Source: Bythopirellula sp.
GTDB lineage: Bacteria > Planctomycetota > Planctomycetia > Pirellulales > Lacipirellulaceae
Reading direction: 5' to 3'
Assembly (NCBI GenBank): GCA_028285205.1
Contig: JANQQA010000027.1
Coordinates: forward strand, 39,537 to 103,536
DNA: 64,000 nt
Shown here in pieces: positions 61,948-64,000 of the stretch. Positions within the stretch are counted from its first letter, which is position 1; each line of letters begins with the position of its first letter. The notes beneath the pieces were generated by a model that saw only the letters and a program-made list of their open reading frames with translations, was not told the DNA's origin and did not search any database. A program made the translations under genes and the position numbers.

Positions 61948-63152
61948 TGAAAGTCCTGTTCTGCCATAACTACTATCGCGTCCGCGGCGGCGAAGATGTT
62001 TCGTTTGAAGCCGATGTGCAGATGCTGCGCGACTATGGCCACGAGGTGATCACCTTCACACGCGACAATTCCGCGCTCGCCGGCGTAAGTCGTCTGCGGA
62101 CGGCCCGGCAGACCTTTTGGAATCGCGAGACCGAACAGGAAGTCGCCGACCTCATTCGAGAGCATCGCCCCGATGTGATGCACTGCAACAACCTGTTTCC
62201 GCAGATTTCGCCCTCAGTCTACCGAGCAGCCAACGACGCCGATGTGCCGGTGGTGCAGGCGATCCGCAACTACCGCTATTTCTGTTCCAATGGCACCTTC
62301 TATCGTGACGGCAGGGTGTGCACCGATTGCCTTGGCAAAACGGTGGGAGTGCCAGCGGTGCTGCACGGGTGCTACCGCGATAGCCGCTTTGGGAGTGCCG
62401 TCGTGGCGGCGATGCACGCCTATCATCGCTCGGCAAAAACCTGGTCGCGACGCGTCGCGATGTTCTTCACCCCGAGCGAGTCCGCCAAAGGGATCTGCGT
62501 CGAGGCGGGTTTCCCGGCTGATAAGATCGCAGTCAAAACCAACTTTGTCTATCCGGACTATGGCCCCGGCGTGGGCGATGGCGGCTTCGCACTTTACATC
62601 GGCCGACTCACGAAGGAAAAAGGTACCCAGACGATTCGCGAGGCGTGGACCGAACTCGATCCGCCACTGCCGCTGAAGATCGTGGGCGAAGGTGAAATCC
62701 GTGGGCTCAGCGATACCAATGGCAAGTTCCCCAACGTGGAGATCCTCGGCAAGCAGCCAATGGAGACGGTGTTGGAGCTGTTGGGGCAGGCGACCTGCTT
62801 GATCTTCCCCTCGCGATGGTACGAAACCTTCGGTCGGACGATTGCCGAAGCATTCTCGCGGGGTACCCCAGTGATCTCCAGTGAATTGGGAGTGATGTCT
62901 GAGCATGTGGAGGACGGAGGTACAGGGTTCCTGTTTCCCGCCGGCGACGCGCGCGGACTCGTCGAGCAGATGGACCGACTCGTTAGCGACGCGACCGACA
63001 TCACGCGCATGCGTGAGCGTGCTCGCGAACGTTTCTTGCAGAGGCACACGCGCGAGCGCAGCTACGCTCAGCTCCTGGATATCTACCAAAAAGCGGGAGT
63101 CGTCGCGGCCGCGACTGCCACCCAGCCCGAAACGGTGGTTACGCCGCGATGA
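61947..63152 (+). CDS. Glycosyltransferase family 4
   Basis: 401 residues. GT4 layout: N-terminal H-N-Y-Y-R-V-R-G-G-E-D near 7-17, then F-P-Q-I-S-P-S near 90, and the C-terminal domain with Y-I-G-R-L-T-K-E-K-G-T near 215, F-P-S-R-W-Y-E-T-F-G-R-T-I-A-E-A near 290-305 (the E-x7-E motif). It transfers a sugar from a nucleotide donor to the growing lipid-linked unit. A run of Cys (C-T-D-C-L-G, H-G-C-Y) in the N-domain is seen in some related enzymes of polysaccharide loci. Overlaps the CapK-like gene start (ATGA). Confidence 0.92.
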   Translation: MKVLFCHNYYRVRGGEDVSFEADVQMLRDYGHEVITFTRDNSALAGVSRLRTARQTFWNRETEQEVADLIREHRPDVMHCNNLFPQISPSVYRAANDADVPVVQAIRNYRYFCSNGTFYRDGRVCTDCLGKTVGVPAVLHGCYRDSRFGSAVVAAMHAYHRSAKTWSRRVAMFFTPSESAKGICVEAGFPADKIAVKTNFVYPDYGPGVGDGGFALYIGRLTKEKGTQTIREAWTELDPPLPLKIVGEGEIRGLSDTNGKFPNVEILGKQPMETVLELLGQATCLIFPSRWYETFGRTIAEAFSRGTPVISSELGVMSEHVEDGGTGFLFPAGDARGLVEQMDRLVSDATDITRMRERARERFLQRHTRERSYAQLLDIYQKAGVVAAATATQPETVVTPR

Positions 63153-64000
63153 AGCTCGCTCGTCATCTGCCACGTTTTCGCCGCGCTTACCGTGCACTGG
63201 ACGAGCTAGCAGCCCGCGAGCAGTGGAGTCGCACCGATCTCGAGCAGTTCCAACTTGAGCAGATCAACAAGCAGTGGCAACTTGCGATCGCACACGTGCC
63301 CCACTACCGCAGCCTGGCCTCACGCGAAGCGCTACCGCAGAGTTTTGACAGCCTGGCCGACTTTTCTCAACAGGTACCAATCCTGAAGAAAGCGGAGGTC
63401 AACGCCAACAGCGAGAACTTTCTGTCCGACCAGCGCGCTGAAGGCAGCTGGCATCGGACAGGCGGCTCAACGGGGCAACCACTCAAAGTCTTTCGTTCGC
63501 ACGATTCTCACTGCCGCATGCTCTGGCAAAAGTACCGAATGGAACAAGCGTGGGGAGTCGATTTCTTTGATCGCAAGGCATTCTTATGGGGCCATGCGGC
63601 CTCGTTCGCGCCAGGCTTGGCGGGCGTCAAGCAACGACTGACGCAACCGTGCCTGGACTGGCTTCGCAATCGGATTCGATTGAACGCCTACCAACTCGGC
63701 CCCAGCGACCTGGCACGTTATCTGGATGAAATCGCGCGACGCAAGGTGAAGGTGATTTACGGCTATAGTTCCGCCGTGACGCTGCTCGCAGCCGAGGCAC
63801 AGCGGCAGCGTCGAGAACTCCCGGAACTGAAGTTGGCGATCCTGACCGCCGAGCCGGCCGACCCTGAGATGCTCAAGACTTGCGAAGCGGGGCTCACGGC
63901 CAGCGCAGCGATCGAATACGGCAGCGTCGAGTGCGGCATCATCGCCACCGGAATGCCCGACGGAACGTTGCGGGTTCGTGAGGACGCGATCTACTTGGAA
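63149..64000 (+). CDS. CapK/PaaK-like adenylate-forming enzyme, 3' partial
   Basis: The frame is open from ATG 63149 to the window end (284 codons), so the gene is truncated here. The adenylation P-loop R-T-G-G-S-T-G-Q-P is near residue 109, and V-I-Y-G-Y-S-S near 203 and E-Y-G-S-V-E-C-G near 257 match the phenylacetate-CoA-ligase-like branch of the ANL superfamily. In capsule and exopolysaccharide loci this CapK family probably activates an acid for attachment to a sugar. ATGA overlap with the glycosyltransferase shows coupling. Confidence 0.88.
   Translation, partial: MKLARHLPRFRRAYRALDELAAREQWSRTDLEQFQLEQINKQWQLAIAHVPHYRSLASREALPQSFDSLADFSQQVPILKKAEVNANSENFLSDQRAEGSWHRTGGSTGQPLKVFRSHDSHCRMLWQKYRMEQAWGVDFFDRKAFLWGHAASFAPGLAGVKQRLTQPCLDWLRNRIRLNAYQLGPSDLARYLDEIARRKVKVIYGYSSAVTLLAAEAQRQRRELPELKLAILTAEPADPEMLKTCEAGLTASAAIEYGSVECGIIATGMPDGTLRVREDAIYLE

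Noticed and set aside
62214..63197. 327-codon open frame on the minus strand
   Set aside because: It lies fully opposite the GT4 glycosyltransferase, which has clear family motifs; the antisense translation is Arg/His/Gly-rich without any recognisable motif.

Overview
The window looks like the chromosome of a planctomycete, probably a marine member of the Pirellulales (Rhodopirellula/Blastopirellula-like). The evidence is two DUF1559 pilin-like proteins with N-terminal methylation signals, three PEP-CTERM surface proteins, six type I sulfatases, a DUF1080 protein, twin-arginine secreted sugar enzymes, a lipoprotein next to a DUF1559 gene, and moderate-to-high GC with long intergenic gaps. No rRNA gene, CRISPR array or insertion sequence was seen, and no convincing tRNA.

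Positions 1-12650: the end of an outer-membrane barrel protein faces a minus-strand series made of three PEP-CTERM proteins, a DUF1559 protein and a ChaN-type protein fused to a degenerate hydrolase. A minus-strand operon follows: TPR protein, 44-residue membrane peptide, ribosomal protein S4, flavodoxin. Across a 500-bp divergent region lies a second, related TPR gene overlapping hemP, then a 40-residue zinc-ribbon-like peptide. ChaN, flavodoxin and HemP all point to iron or haem limitation, and a Fur-like inverted repeat lies in the divergent region. A lipoprotein/DUF1559 pair and a methyltransferase complete this part.

Positions 12900-43960: a carbohydrate-degrading region. It holds a two-domain alpha/beta hydrolase, a DJ-1 family protein, a TIM-barrel sugar isomerase-like protein, a Gfo/Idh/MocA oxidoreductase and a core MetE-like methyltransferase. 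Next is a five-gene minus-strand run (SGNH esterase, DUF1080, sulfatase, GH29 and GH95 alpha-L-fucosidases), a large esterase, a GH31 glycosidase and five more sulfatases. The combination fits degradation of a sulfated, fucose-containing and possibly acetylated or methylated polysaccharide. A secreted cysteine-rich repeat protein with its own strong terminator sits inside this region.

Positions 44380-52290: a TadE/VWA/TadE minor-pilin set, then four genes (deiminase-type amidinotransferase-fold enzyme, M20 carbamoyl-amino-acid hydrolase, class III aminotransferase, sodium:solute symporter) that together could import a guanidino acid and convert it through a ureido acid to an amino acid and a semialdehyde.

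Positions 52490-64000: a NUDIX hydrolase, then an exopolysaccharide region: an asparagine-synthetase-like protein without a glutaminase cysteine, a two-gene membrane unit of unknown function, and a chain of chain-length determinant, flippase, polymerase, glycosyltransferase and CapK-like adenylate-forming enzyme, the last four with overlapping or abutting ends. The last gene runs off the window.
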